NCBI GenBank assembly: GCA_001579985.1
Contig: LRSR01003405.1
Location: 1 to 58,060 of the forward strand
Length of the DNA stretch: 58,060 nt
Direction of reading: 5' to 3'
Source of the DNA: Hypsibius dujardini
Lineage: Eukaryota; Tardigrada; Eutardigrada; Parachela; Hypsibiidae
The notes below the pieces were generated by a model. It ran no database searches. It was not told the origin of the DNA and saw nothing but the letters and a program-made list of their open reading frames with translations. The translations under genes and the position numbers were made by a program. Position 1 is the stretch's first letter. Each line of letters begins with the position of its first letter. This document shows, piece by piece, positions 19,616 through 28,559 of this stretch.

Positions 19616-21703
19616 CTATTCCACAACACTAGAGTGTGGTCGACGAGACAGGGGTTGGCGGGTGTCCAAGGGAGTAATTGCTAGTGTCGAAACGGGGCGT
19701 GGGGGTAAAATAGGACGAAATCCAGACGGCCGGCGTAGGGGATTGACGTGATTAGTGATGACCCCGTCCGATGATTCATCCGATGAGTTAGAGCGAACCG
19801 GCACTGAGGAGTTGTTATTACCACCGGTGACGTTAAAGACCATAGCAGCAGGTTGAGTAAAGGAAGTCAAAGGAATAATTTCGGTAGGGCAAGCAACCTC
19901 ATTTTCGGTAGGCGCATTAATAGACTGGGTAGCAGATTGATAACGACCACGAGAGCGGCGAGACGTGAGGAAACGAGGCAGAACCGGTTTGGAGCGACAG
20001 CAACGAGTCCAAGTGCAGCAACAGTAGATCAGGCCGACCAATATAACAAAAGAGATCGAACCAATTGCAGCGTATTTGACGTACTCAAACAGGGCCAGAG
20101 TAGGAGGGGCAGGAACGTCAGTCTTTGTTGTTTCAATGAACTCGTGAACCGTGGTTACCTGATTTGCCTCTAGTATACCGCTTAGCTCTCCCAACATGGA
20201 ATATAATTCGCGATGATCGGAATCAGCGATTCCACTCAAATAATTTTCAGCACGATCCACTTCAGTGTCAAATTGAGAAAATAATTGTACCGTTTCCAAA
20301 TGATTTGTTGGCGCGATGAGTTGCCAGGCGAAACTGCGATACTCGTACCAATTTCCGTCAAAGTTGGCAATTGAGTCTTTCCAGAAACAGGGTGAATGAT
20401 TACGTAATGTCTTGCCGTCCAATTCGATAGTGCGATTGCGCCAGTCAGGTTGTTGACCACAGCGTTCAGTTTTTACGCCAAAAGTAACATTAACCGGCAG
20501 ACATTTTTTCACTAGACCAGAGGAGGAGGCGGCACGTACTGCGTAGCACTCCGGTAGACCAAGCTCACTAGCGGCCAGGATTTGACTGTGGTGAGAGAGA
20601 GCAATTATTCGTTCGGTTTGGGCCATGTCAGCTACACAGTGGAGATAGGCTAAATCGTCGTGAATCAGATCAAAATAATGAGAATTTTTATTCTCGTAAT
20701 ATTCAAAATGTGCACTGATGAATCCAGCCCAAACATGGTCACGTGGGGGAAATCGATTCGTAGTTGGCGGTGGCGTAGTTTTTTGGATAATTACTGGTTT
20801 GTACCACCCGGATACTTCTACGAGTGATTTAGGCGTTGCGTCATCTAAATCCCAATTGACCTTGCTGTACGTGATGAAAACGTCCGGTTGACCATCAACA
20901 GCGAAAGCTCTAATAGAGTTGCAGAGAATAATCGCTTTACCCAACTTGTAGTCAGTTTGTGATGTTTTATCACTGAGCCAAACTTCGGTATTATTGACTT
21001 CGGTATCCTTAGACCCGTGGGACAGCCGATGAGCAGAGCCGTTGTAGACAGTGACGTACTCATAAGGCGTTGTTACGACATCCTTTTGTGGGTTCCACAC
21101 CAAAGTGAGTGTGTCTTGAACCGAGTGAGCTGTTGCTCTGTTAGGGGCCACTTCGCGTCCAAAAGCCAAAACAGCGGGAGAGTTTTGTAGTACCTCAAAA
21201 GTGACAAGCTCGTAGAAACAGCAGGTCACCTCATCGATTGTTGTACCCCACCACGGTGCTGTAACATGCGGCTTGCCACAGAAGTTAAACCCGATGCCGC
21301 TTTTGACAAGGTGATTTTTTCCACACATGGAAGTGGTGACCATTCGCCAGCAGTCGACCGGAGCTACTGCAACTGCTTCTTGGTAAGTTTGATGGTCGTC
21401 AAGAGGAAGAAGATATCGTGTCACGCTGGCGCCAACAATCCATTGCTTGCAAGCGTATCCTTCAAATTTGTGAACCGGCAGACGGTGTTGTAGGACGGAA
21501 TACGCGACGAGAGAAACTTGATCAACACGACGGGCAGGTATGGAGCACTTAGAAAAGCGGGTCAGGTTAATAGTGCCGACGACAGTTGGACGAGAGCAGT
21601 CACAGGCCGTCATAGAGAACGCAGATGACTTCGGTAGGATGACCGACATTGTTAACAGCGTAATAGCAGACAGAATAGCCAGAAGTGGAGTAATTGATTG
21701 CAT
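19616..21703 (-). CDS. Retroelement envelope-like glycoprotein (part of frame 2)
   Basis: From the ATG at 21703, 695 residues to the shared stop. A signal peptide-like hydrophobic stretch comes first (LLAILSAITLLTMSVIL). A long Cys-rich ectodomain with several N-glycosylation sites follows, then one membrane anchor around 1510-1535 of the long frame (AAIGSISFVILVGLIYCCC) and a basic cytoplasmic tail. I cannot place the glycoprotein family with certainty; a resemblance in layout to glycoproteins of invertebrate negative-strand viruses is only an impression. Env capture is known in errantiviruses and nematode Cer elements. Confidence 0.7.
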   Translation of the reverse strand: MQSITPLLAILSAITLLTMSVILPKSSAFSMTACDCSRPTVVGTINLTRFSKCSIPARRVDQVSLVAYSVLQHRLPVHKFEGYACKQWIVGASVTRYLLPLDDHQTYQEAVAVAPVDCWRMVTTSMCGKNHLVKSGIGFNFCGKPHVTAPWWGTTIDEVTCCFYELVTFEVLQNSPAVLAFGREVAPNRATAHSVQDTLTLVWNPQKDVVTTPYEYVTVYNGSAHRLSHGSKDTEVNNTEVWLSDKTSQTDYKLGKAIILCNSIRAFAVDGQPDVFITYSKVNWDLDDATPKSLVEVSGWYKPVIIQKTTPPPTTNRFPPRDHVWAGFISAHFEYYENKNSHYFDLIHDDLAYLHCVADMAQTERIIALSHHSQILAASELGLPECYAVRAASSSGLVKKCLPVNVTFGVKTERCGQQPDWRNRTIELDGKTLRNHSPCFWKDSIANFDGNWYEYRSFAWQLIAPTNHLETVQLFSQFDTEVDRAENYLSGIADSDHRELYSMLGELSGILEANQVTTVHEFIETTKTDVPAPPTLALFEYVKYAAIGSISFVILVGLIYCCCTWTRCCRSKPVLPRFLTSRRSRGRYQSATQSINAPTENEVACPTEIIPLTSFTQPAAMVFNVTGGNNNSSVPVRSNSSDESSDGVITNHVNPLRRPSGFRPILPPRPVSTLAITPLDTRQPLSRRPHSSVVE

Positions 21704-24616
21704 TCTGCTGGGCGACTTACAGCGGCTTTGGGTCTGCAGAAAAAGACAAGGCGCCACGTAATTAGACGGGACTTGAAATCCGTATCTTTCCGGTTGCTTT
21801 CGGTCACGGCGCGGTCGATTAGCAATTTCGGTAGTCAAATCACTATGTTGCCAAAAGGTCATTGGAATAGAGTCCTCGCCACCAGAGACGTAGGGAGAGA
21901 CAGATGGCGATATGGCCATAGGTTGAGAGCCAACAGAACCAAAAACAAGAGAAGAACCAGAACCGGAAGTGCCGATAGCCTCAGAGTTTACAACATCGGT
22001 AGGTGAGATATCATCTGTAAATAGATCACTCACGCCCTCTTCGGCATCGTTAACTCCCATCTCGGCAGCTTGCTGCCAAAATTGGTCATCATCTTCGTCT
22101 GTTTCGCGAACGTTATATAATTTCAAACGTTCAACATGAACAATTCGCAATTTTTTTCGGCCTTTTAATGAACAAATTTTCACATTGACGGGACTGGTTT
22201 GTTCAACCACAAGAAATGGGCCCTTCCAACGACGGAGAAATTTTGTCGCTAAACCGGCCGCCCCAACTGGTTTCCATTCTAGTACCAACTGACCGGGTTC
22301 GTATGCGACCTGTCGGCGATTTTGGTTGAACCTAGGTGCTTCCTTATCATGCGTTTTATTCACCTTAGAGAGCGCCACCTGTCGGGCCATTCCCAACCAA
22401 TCGTTTATAAGAGAAGCGTATTCGGTAGGGTTGGTTATTTCGGTCCACCCATCATAATCAAGAGCCAGGTCAAGGGGAGTTACTGCTCGACGACCATGTA
22501 CCAGTTCAAACGGTGTATACCCAGTTGTTTCTTGAATCATAGTATTAATGGCAAATTCGGCAAAAGGTATAACCGAATCCCAATTTTTTTGATTTTCAGT
22601 CACAAAATGCGACAAAATAATACCTACTGTTTTGTTCAATCTCTCACAGACACCATCAGTTTGCGGGTGATATGCGGTCGTTAAAAGGTGTTTGATATTC
22701 ATCAATTTCAGAATTTGTTGCATGGCTGAACCCCGAAAATGTAGGCCACGGTCAGACAGAACTTCACGCACCATGCCGTGTTTAAGAATAATGTTTTCGA
22801 CCAGAAATTTTGCAGCGTTATTGGCTGTTGCTGCCGGGAAAGCACGTAAAAACACGTACTTCGTGAATGGGCAAATTGCTGCTAAAACTACGGTATTTCG
22901 GCGACAGGTGACTGGATATGGACCGGAGTAATCCATATGTACCCGAACAAAAGGACCAACCACGGGCAAAGGTTGAAGATAACCGGGTTTCTTTTGTGGG
23001 GGGTTGTTCTTATGTTGACAAGACTCGCAAGACGCAACAAAACGGGTCACGTGTTCAACAACGCCAGGGAACCAATACCGATCCCGGATACGCTCGTACG
23101 TGCGGGCAACGCCTAAATGGCCAGAGGTTAAAACATCGTGTGCTTCACGCAAAACAAACGCCCGAAGAGACTTCGGTATGACAAGCAAAAGAAACGGACA
23201 GTTATCACGGAAGACTTTGCGGTATAAAATATCCTTTTTCAACACATAGAAGACTGCCTTTTCATGACGTTTCTGGCCACCATCTTCTTTCTCTAATAGA
23301 GAAATAATAGGGCCACAAAACGGATCGGAACGTTGTAATTGTTGAATGTCAATTAAAGGCATAAAAAGCAAGGGAACCGTAAACAGCGCGGGAGACGGTT
23401 CTTCGGTATCATCCACAGGAAAACGACTTAATGCGTCCGCCAGCACGTTTTCTTTCCCCGGTCGATAAACGACTTGAAAAACAAAGGGTGCTATTCGGTA
23501 AACCCATTTAGCTAAACGACCCACTGGATTTTTTGCCTTAAGTAATGGAACAATTGCGGAATGATCCGTAACAACTTTAAATGGAATATTCTCAGATAAA
23601 TACTGTTGGAATTTTTCTATTCCGAAAACTACAGCCAAAAGTTCAAGTTCGGTAGCACTATAACGACGTTGGGATTTGTTTAATTTTTTGGACGCAAAAG
23701 CAACTGTTCGTTCTTCACCACTGGTTTCTCGTTGAATAAGAACAGCTCCTAAACCAATTCCAGACGCATCCGTGTGAATTTCAGTTGGTAATTCAGGGTC
23801 AAAATGACGAATGATTGGGGATGTTTGAAAATGAGATTTGACCAAATCAAAGGCGGCCTGTTGATCAGGGCCCCAATTAAATCGAACGTTCTTTTCCGTC
23901 AAGGCAATTAAAGGCTCGGCAATGTCAGCCATGTTCGGTATGAATCGATGATAATAATTTGCAAGACCCAAAAAAGCCTGTATTCCTTTGAGCTCTGTTG
24001 GCACAGGAAAATTCAAAATTGCTCGAATTTTAGCCGCATTTGGCTCAACCCCAAGTCCAGAAATTTGATGACCCAAAAAATCAAGCTTTTTAGTTGGAAA
24101 AACATCTGGTTCGGATTTTAAAACTGCAATCAACTGATCTTTTTCTGAAGTTGTCAATTCTGATCCCAAATTTAAATTTTGCCAAACACTGTCGTCCACT
24201 TCTTCAGGTGGCCAAGCATGTTCGGTAGCTCGCTGACTAGGCAGCCACATCTCTTCTTTTTCGACTTCGGTAGGATCGTCCTCGAGGCCCTCAAAACTGA
24301 TGAGTTCAGACGTGTCGAATGCCGAAATATCAGATTTTAGAGGTGATCTAAGAGTGGGCGGGACTGAAGGGGTTGACAACGAATCAAAACATTTCACATT
24401 TTGAACTGGATTTGGAATGACTTCGGTAGCCGCAGACACGGCTTGAGTCACGGCATGAACCACATCGGTAGGCATTGATGGAGGGTAAAAGCATGTGTCA
24501 TTGTCGTTTGTTTCAAAGGGGAAAAGCGGTAAATGCAGGAAGAGGCACAGGCAAACTGTCAGGTGACATGTCACGTAATAGGACAGACAATCGAACGCCA
24601 TCTTCGGTTTCAGCAT
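19616..24616 (-). CDS. Retroelement frame 2: RT remnant, RNase H, integrase, Env
   Basis: A 1,666-residue frame, +1 relative to Gag-protease and overlapping it by about 100 nt. Up to residue 177 it reads an N-terminal RT flank (SEPDVFPTKK). It then jumps straight to LDFLGHQISGLGV, the thumb/connection start, so the catalytic YxDD palm is gone near 24085 without a frame change. RNase H has TDASG at 282-286 and TDH at 350-352. Integrase has the zinc residues H493, H500, C530 and C533 and the triad D562, D622, E658 (D,D35E). Residues from about 972 on are Env. As a single frame without a stop before Env, it is unusual; Env is probably made from a spliced RNA. Confidence 0.88.
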   Translation of the reverse strand: MLKPKMAFDCLSYYVTCHLTVCLCLFLHLPLFPFETNDNDTCFYPPSMPTDVVHAVTQAVSAATEVIPNPVQNVKCFDSLSTPSVPPTLRSPLKSDISAFDTSELISFEGLEDDPTEVEKEEMWLPSQRATEHAWPPEEVDDSVWQNLNLGSELTTSEKDQLIAVLKSEPDVFPTKKLDFLGHQISGLGVEPNAAKIRAILNFPVPTELKGIQAFLGLANYYHRFIPNMADIAEPLIALTEKNVRFNWGPDQQAAFDLVKSHFQTSPIIRHFDPELPTEIHTDASGIGLGAVLIQRETSGEERTVAFASKKLNKSQRRYSATELELLAVVFGIEKFQQYLSENIPFKVVTDHSAIVPLLKAKNPVGRLAKWVYRIAPFVFQVVYRPGKENVLADALSRFPVDDTEEPSPALFTVPLLFMPLIDIQQLQRSDPFCGPIISLLEKEDGGQKRHEKAVFYVLKKDILYRKVFRDNCPFLLLVIPKSLRAFVLREAHDVLTSGHLGVARTYERIRDRYWFPGVVEHVTRFVASCESCQHKNNPPQKKPGYLQPLPVVGPFVRVHMDYSGPYPVTCRRNTVVLAAICPFTKYVFLRAFPAATANNAAKFLVENIILKHGMVREVLSDRGLHFRGSAMQQILKLMNIKHLLTTAYHPQTDGVCERLNKTVGIILSHFVTENQKNWDSVIPFAEFAINTMIQETTGYTPFELVHGRRAVTPLDLALDYDGWTEITNPTEYASLINDWLGMARQVALSKVNKTHDKEAPRFNQNRRQVAYEPGQLVLEWKPVGAAGLATKFLRRWKGPFLVVEQTSPVNVKICSLKGRKKLRIVHVERLKLYNVRETDEDDDQFWQQAAEMGVNDAEEGVSDLFTDDISPTDVVNSEAIGTSGSGSSLVFGSVGSQPMAISPSVSPYVSGGEDSIPMTFWQHSDLTTEIANRPRRDRKQPERYGFQVPSNYVAPCLFLQTQSRCKSPSRMQSITPLLAILSAITLLTMSVILPKSSAFSMTACDCSRPTVVGTINLTRFSKCSIPARRVDQVSLVAYSVLQHRLPVHKFEGYACKQWIVGASVTRYLLPLDDHQTYQEAVAVAPVDCWRMVTTSMCGKNHLVKSGIGFNFCGKPHVTAPWWGTTIDEVTCCFYELVTFEVLQNSPAVLAFGREVAPNRATAHSVQDTLTLVWNPQKDVVTTPYEYVTVYNGSAHRLSHGSKDTEVNNTEVWLSDKTSQTDYKLGKAIILCNSIRAFAVDGQPDVFITYSKVNWDLDDATPKSLVEVSGWYKPVIIQKTTPPPTTNRFPPRDHVWAGFISAHFEYYENKNSHYFDLIHDDLAYLHCVADMAQTERIIALSHHSQILAASELGLPECYAVRAASSSGLVKKCLPVNVTFGVKTERCGQQPDWRNRTIELDGKTLRNHSPCFWKDSIANFDGNWYEYRSFAWQLIAPTNHLETVQLFSQFDTEVDRAENYLSGIADSDHRELYSMLGELSGILEANQVTTVHEFIETTKTDVPAPPTLALFEYVKYAAIGSISFVILVGLIYCCCTWTRCCRSKPVLPRFLTSRRSRGRYQSATQSINAPTENEVACPTEIIPLTSFTQPAAMVFNVTGGNNNSSVPVRSNSSDESSDGVITNHVNPLRRPSGFRPILPPRPVSTLAITPLDTRQPLSRRPHSSVVE
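21734..21746 (-). promoter_or_regulatory. Splice acceptor upstream of env
   Basis: Sense CTTTTTCTGCAG lies about 30 nt before the env ATG, a pyrimidine-rich acceptor suited to a subgenomic env mRNA. The matching donor in the leader was not identified. Confidence 0.55.
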
Positions 24617-26564
24617 TGGACAAATACAAACTACGAAAATTCAGCAAAAACGGAGATTTAACAAGAAAATCCATGCCTAATAAAATGTCGTAGGCGAAAT
24701 CGACAACAGCACAAACACCAGTGCAGAAAAAACCAAGCAATTTAATGTCTAATTTGCAAGCTTCTTCAATGCGCAACTGACTACCGTCGGCCACAGAGAC
24801 ATTTGGACCAGTCCACTTAACGGTAGGGATACGATTTAATGCGACAAAATTTCGGCTCACTAGACATATTCCACTTCCTGTGTCAAGCACGCAGTCGGCT
24901 GGTATACCATTGGCCAAAATTTTACAATTTAATGCACCAACAATGTCAGCACGTGACACGCGATCGACAAAACCGACTTCGGTAGGACAAGAAATAGACG
25001 CGACCGGTACAGGCAGACCAACATACGATGGCACGTTATACTGAGACGGAGCAGCCGTATTAGAGACTGGTGTTTGAGAGGGCACGAATGACGGAGTCGG
25101 TGAAGTGACAAAATATTGTGGGACGGCGGGTAAAGCTAATTGGCCGGTTTGCGTTACAACCGGGGGAGGAACCGAGACAGTAGGCTGTGACTGGTGAAAC
25201 TGCGGCTGTGTAGAGACGTAAGGTAGAGCCTGCGGAAAAGGTTGGCCTGGTAAAAGCATCGGTTGCGAGAAACGGCCGTCCGTGTTTAATGACGCCTGAG
25301 GGGGTGGGTACACGTAAGTAGGTTGCAGGCGGGTTTGATCATTTTGCGAGCGGTAATTATTGTTGGAATTTTGTTGATGCTTGAAGTTATTATTAATGAC
25401 ATCATTACGGCGTCGAAAGTTTGCGTTGTTTTTTTGTAGACAAAATCGGCTAATGTGACCTGTCACTCCGCAAGTGAAGCACTTACGTAAATTACCGTTC
25501 GGATCAATCACTCTGTTTACATTCTGAGTGGTTGCAGTGACTGTATTCCCTACAGGCTGATTGGTTGGGCGACCGACCTGTAATTGCAGCTGTTTGATTT
25601 GATCACGTAACCTGTCCATTTCTGTCTCCTGGTTTGCACTGCGCACTGTCTTATCTAATTGATCGGCACACGATGGATGCGGTGTATTGGCATAATTTGG
25701 CACAACAGCCGGAACGATAGCTGGCTTAATGGCAGTGCTCGGTTGCCCTAACACTGAAGCCCAAACAGCAGCTTCAAGCGGATTGGTCATCGCCGAATGT
25801 GGTAAGTTGACGCCAAATGGAAAACGATCATTAGTGAGATTCGACGTGAGCGCTAATGGAGACCCTAATGCAGTTTGGCCATAATTCAACGTAGATGCGA
25901 GCGAGGCGGCAAATGCATTGGCCTCTACTGTTCGGTTCGTAGGCACAGTTAATGATGCAATTAAATTCTGTGTGACTGGGCTGAATGAACTAGTCAGCTG
26001 CTGCAGGGTTGCTTTTTGATCATACATTTCCATTCGTCGAATGTTTTTCAACATGTTTTTGAATTCGTCCACCGTTTTAGGTTGATCTTTGACAAAATAT
26101 TTTTTCTCTTGCGCCGACAAACCCATGAACAAATGAGAAAGTTTTTCTTCTTCGGTAGCTTTCGGATTGATAGTGCGTAGCATACCGAGGACGTGCTGGA
26201 CATAAGATAAAGGTGCCTCATTCAACAATTTTTGTCCGGTCATTCCAGCCAAATCAAAATCAATCTGGTCTTTCGAAAATTCTCTGCAAAAAGCCTGCTG
26301 CAGATCAATCCAGCCTAAATTTTTGTTGTTTGTATACCACTTAAAAGCGGTATCACGGAGTCCGGTAGAAAAATGCCTCAATCGATCGTCGTCAGTCCAT
26401 TTATGAGCCGTGGCCACACCCTCGAACTTTTCAAGATATTCATCTCCGTCTTCGGTAGGTTCACCCTTGAACTTCGGTAGGTCTCGCGAACTGACAGTTT
26501 TCGTACCACTAGTACCTAATCGATCAAGCAATTTATCGAACTGATCGGAAGTGAATTGGGCCAT
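24513..26564 (-). CDS. Retroelement Gag-protease, 683 residues
   Basis: One frame from the ATG at 26564. The first 200 residues have the Ty3/gypsy Gag capsid look (DEYLEKFEGVATAHKW, RDTAFKWYTNN, LFMGLSAQEKKYFV). A CCHC zinc knuckle lies at about 362-375 (CFTCGVTGHISRFC). A long Gln/Pro/Asn-rich region follows. An aspartic protease lies near the end, with catalytic DTGSG at about 561 and a downstream YDILLGMDFL flap/ILG-type strand. The frame is open and no damage is seen. Pol is reached by a +1 shift in the overlap at 24513-24616. Confidence 0.9.
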   Translation of the reverse strand: MAQFTSDQFDKLLDRLGTSGTKTVSSRDLPKFKGEPTEDGDEYLEKFEGVATAHKWTDDDRLRHFSTGLRDTAFKWYTNNKNLGWIDLQQAFCREFSKDQIDFDLAGMTGQKLLNEAPLSYVQHVLGMLRTINPKATEEEKLSHLFMGLSAQEKKYFVKDQPKTVDEFKNMLKNIRRMEMYDQKATLQQLTSSFSPVTQNLIASLTVPTNRTVEANAFAASLASTLNYGQTALGSPLALTSNLTNDRFPFGVNLPHSAMTNPLEAAVWASVLGQPSTAIKPAIVPAVVPNYANTPHPSCADQLDKTVRSANQETEMDRLRDQIKQLQLQVGRPTNQPVGNTVTATTQNVNRVIDPNGNLRKCFTCGVTGHISRFCLQKNNANFRRRNDVINNNFKHQQNSNNNYRSQNDQTRLQPTYVYPPPQASLNTDGRFSQPMLLPGQPFPQALPYVSTQPQFHQSQPTVSVPPPVVTQTGQLALPAVPQYFVTSPTPSFVPSQTPVSNTAAPSQYNVPSYVGLPVPVASISCPTEVGFVDRVSRADIVGALNCKILANGIPADCVLDTGSGICLVSRNFVALNRIPTVKWTGPNVSVADGSQLRIEEACKLDIKLLGFFCTGVCAVVDFAYDILLGMDFLVKSPFLLNFRSLYLSNAETEDGVRLSVLLRDMSPDSLPVPLPAFTAFPL

Positions 26565-26649
26565 TTTTTCAGAAACAACAGTACCTACTAAGTGGGTGGA
26601 CAGCTCACGATCGTTATCGATCGATTCTAGACTAGCCTCACTTGCTTCG

Positions 26650-26865
26650 TCAGATTATCGAAATCAGATTATCGAAAGGGTTAGACCGCTCGTCGACAAA
26701 CTCGTCGTCCTCTTTGTCTGAAACTTCTTCTTTCACTGGAAGTAACTTTCGAAATTTTTTAGGCTTGATGTTTTCTTCCTCTTTTCGCTTGATCAGGGCG
26801 TTGAGAGAAATGCTACCTAAATCGGTCCGCGACCTGGTATTTTGAGCTATCGAATTGTCAGCCAC
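26650..26865 (-). CDS. Retroelement 5' small ORF, 71 residues
   Basis: A charged, lysine- and glutamate-rich frame between leader and gag (KRKEEENIKPKKFRKLLPVK, then a DKEDDEFVDERSNPF tail). Two decamers lie just upstream of its ATG. It could be a regulatory upstream ORF or a small nuclear protein; no family recognised. Confidence 0.4.
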   Translation of the reverse strand: MADNSIAQNTRSRTDLGSISLNALIKRKEEENIKPKKFRKLLPVKEEVSDKEDDEFVDERSNPFDNLISII

Positions 26866-26908
26866 AATGAAAACGACTTCGGTAGGTCAGTCACCCAACT
26901 TCGGTAGG

Positions 26909-27487
26909 CAGACTTTTACCAAAAAAAAACACGCCAAAAATGAAAAAACCGAAAATTGACAAAATAATTTTCACCACAAAAAATGAGCAGGAGACAAAAA
27001 ACCAGCCCGAAAAATGAAAAACAAAATCAAGATGATTTTTTTTCTACCCAAAACGATCGATTGTAGCGGATTAATACGAGTAATTGTGATATTTTATGCA
27101 TATAATACGATTAAATGCGTTTAAATAATAAGGTAGATATGAGTAAATGAGATAAAATGCGAATAAATGAGATTAAATACGATTAAATGCGATTAAATTC
27201 TCACGCCAGACCTCCTTCACACGAAGCGCCTACCTGTTGAAACCTTGACCAACGTCCACCGATTTCCCGACGCTTTTCCAGTTTGTGTAAGTGTCTCTGC
27301 GGAGACGGAGAGCAGCTTGACTCCTCCGGGGCTTCCAGCGGGAGCGACCACACCAGACAACCTCTTCCTGGTGGCAGACCCTTTCACACTACTGACCCGA
27401 CTCGGTCAGAGGGAACTTTTAAAAAACCCACGGACGTAAACTATTTACGCCGGAAAAAAAATGTCCGAGACCGAAAAAAAGTAAGAC
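26909..27487 (-). other. Retroelement leader, non-coding
   Basis: Contains an AT-rich block with repeated GATTAAATGCGATTAAAT-like units at 27090-27200 and no supported ORF. It probably holds packaging signals. Confidence 0.6.
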
Positions 27488-27505
27488 TCTCGGTACTGGC
27501 CTCCA
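27488..27505 (-). promoter_or_regulatory. Candidate tRNA primer-binding site
   Basis: Sense TGGAGGCCAGTACCGAGA begins two bases inside the 5' LTR. It starts with TGG, as complements of a tRNA CCA end do. I cannot assign the tRNA. Confidence 0.5.
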
Positions 27506-27507
27506 AA

Positions 27508-27725
27508 TGTAGCGAGCACAATCGGAAAAGATGTTATTACTGGTTGTACTGCCTAACTTACACTGCACCAACAGATTATATAGTACAGAAGACAAGAGAC
27601 AAGAGAGAAAGAAGGTGGCCAAAGGTAAATGGAAAAACAAAGAAAGTAGCTAATGGAAGACGACGATTAAGACATAATGGACCACTAATGATAATAGTTA
27701 CTCAATCATATAGCTAGGCGCGACA
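27508..27725 (-). repeat. 5' LTR (218 bp)
   Basis: Right copy on the + strand, identical to 18006-18223. A TATATAAT promoter box in sense lies at 27575-27582. The target duplicate AATG follows at 27726-27729. Confidence 0.95.
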
Positions 27726-28010
27726 AATGGGTGACTGAAAAAGGCAGCAAGTATTGTATAATCAATTAGTGCTGCTTTTTGGATTTGCCAGTAAATTATG
27801 CTCCAATGACATTTGGCTCCTGGCTAGATTCTTTAAACGCAGGAGAGAAACTGCTGAATCTTTAATACAAATTTGCCTAGGGCGGGACTGAATTCGTGAG
27901 TTTAATATGGCATAAACCATTTTTTTAAATATTCAACTCTTTGATTGTTTTCTTTTCCAAAATTCAAAATATTAGGCACCCAATTCGACGTTTAAAACCT
28001 TTTTTTTTTC

Positions 28011-28115
28011 CTCTTTGTTTGTCAACTCGTCCGCTCCCATTTATGCTGGTATTTGACGCAGTCGATGCGGTACTCGTTCTATTTGCACTAACGGCAGTTG
28101 GCTTTGGACTGGTTC
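28011..28115 (-). pseudogene. Ser/Thr-rich linker cassette exon, donor lost (locus B)
   Basis: Matches the 105-nt linker exons of locus A (closest to 5505-5609), with acceptor GCATTTTAAG. At the donor position, the TCTTACC of the other copies (GTAAGA in sense) is replaced by a T run, so the splice donor is destroyed. The flanks 27800-28240 match 5290-5730. Confidence 0.6.
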
Positions 28116-28559
28116 CTTAAAATGCAGCAGAGAAAATTTTGAATCATTTACACAAGTGTGATTTTAGGGCAGGATTTGATCCGTCAACATATATGCCAGA
28201 AATGAGTTTGTTAAATTGGTTAACTCTTTGATTGTCTTCTCATTTTAATTGCCAGGAATGTCCTTAAAAAAATCCACAAGTAAAGATACGCTCGGTGCAT
28301 GTGTAACAACTGGATGCAATTGTAAAAACAAGGGGAAGAAAATAGTAATGATATCTAGACGTTTACTTCCTTTCGTGTCTTCGTGAAAAGCCGTTCTATA
28401 AGTTTGCATTTTTTTGCCGCATGCGCCGGTCGGTCCTTGATTATATGAAATACGCCGCGAGAACTGACATTCCAAACTTGCATCCTATATCCAAACAGGT
28501 TTCCTTACAGAGCACAAGCCACCAAAGCTAGACAGACAAACAGAAAGATGGACAGTCAG

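Larger units (their letters stand above)
18771..26908 (-). repeat. Dispersed decamer CCTACCGAAG (sense), about 26 sites
   Basis: On the + strand as CTTCGGTAGG or close forms, starting at 18771, 18823, 19318, 19879, 19903, 20983, 20998, 21629, 21826, 22420, 23171, 23401, 23493, 23647, 23933, 24220, 24265, 24421, 24977, 26150, 26450, 26472, 26877 and 26899; ATCGGTAGG forms lie near 21994 and 24464. All share one orientation. They fall in coding sequence in more than one frame and in non-coding leader and trailer, and none is in the LTRs. Confidence 0.85.
18006..27725 (-). mobile_element. Ty3/gypsy-type LTR retroelement with env, RT palm deleted
   Basis: Full element of 9,720 bp read on the minus strand. 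It has identical 218-bp LTRs (TGTCGC...GCTACA in sense), a 4-bp target duplication, a candidate primer site, a polypurine tract, Gag-protease, a second long frame (RNase H, integrase, Env), a small 5' ORF and a 3' accessory ORF. The order RNase H before integrase is that of Ty3/gypsy. The palm and fingers of reverse transcriptase are absent in frame. Identical LTRs mean a very recent insertion. The sense strand carries a recurrent CCTACCGAAG decamer throughout (see its own entry). Confidence 0.93.

Noticed and set aside
19853-23181. Several plus-strand frames inside the retroelement
   Set aside because: All are antisense shadows of the pol/env frame without motifs.
27488-27505. Assigning the primer tRNA of the retroelement
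   Set aside because: TGG start fits, but the following bases do not match a tRNA end I can name with confidence.
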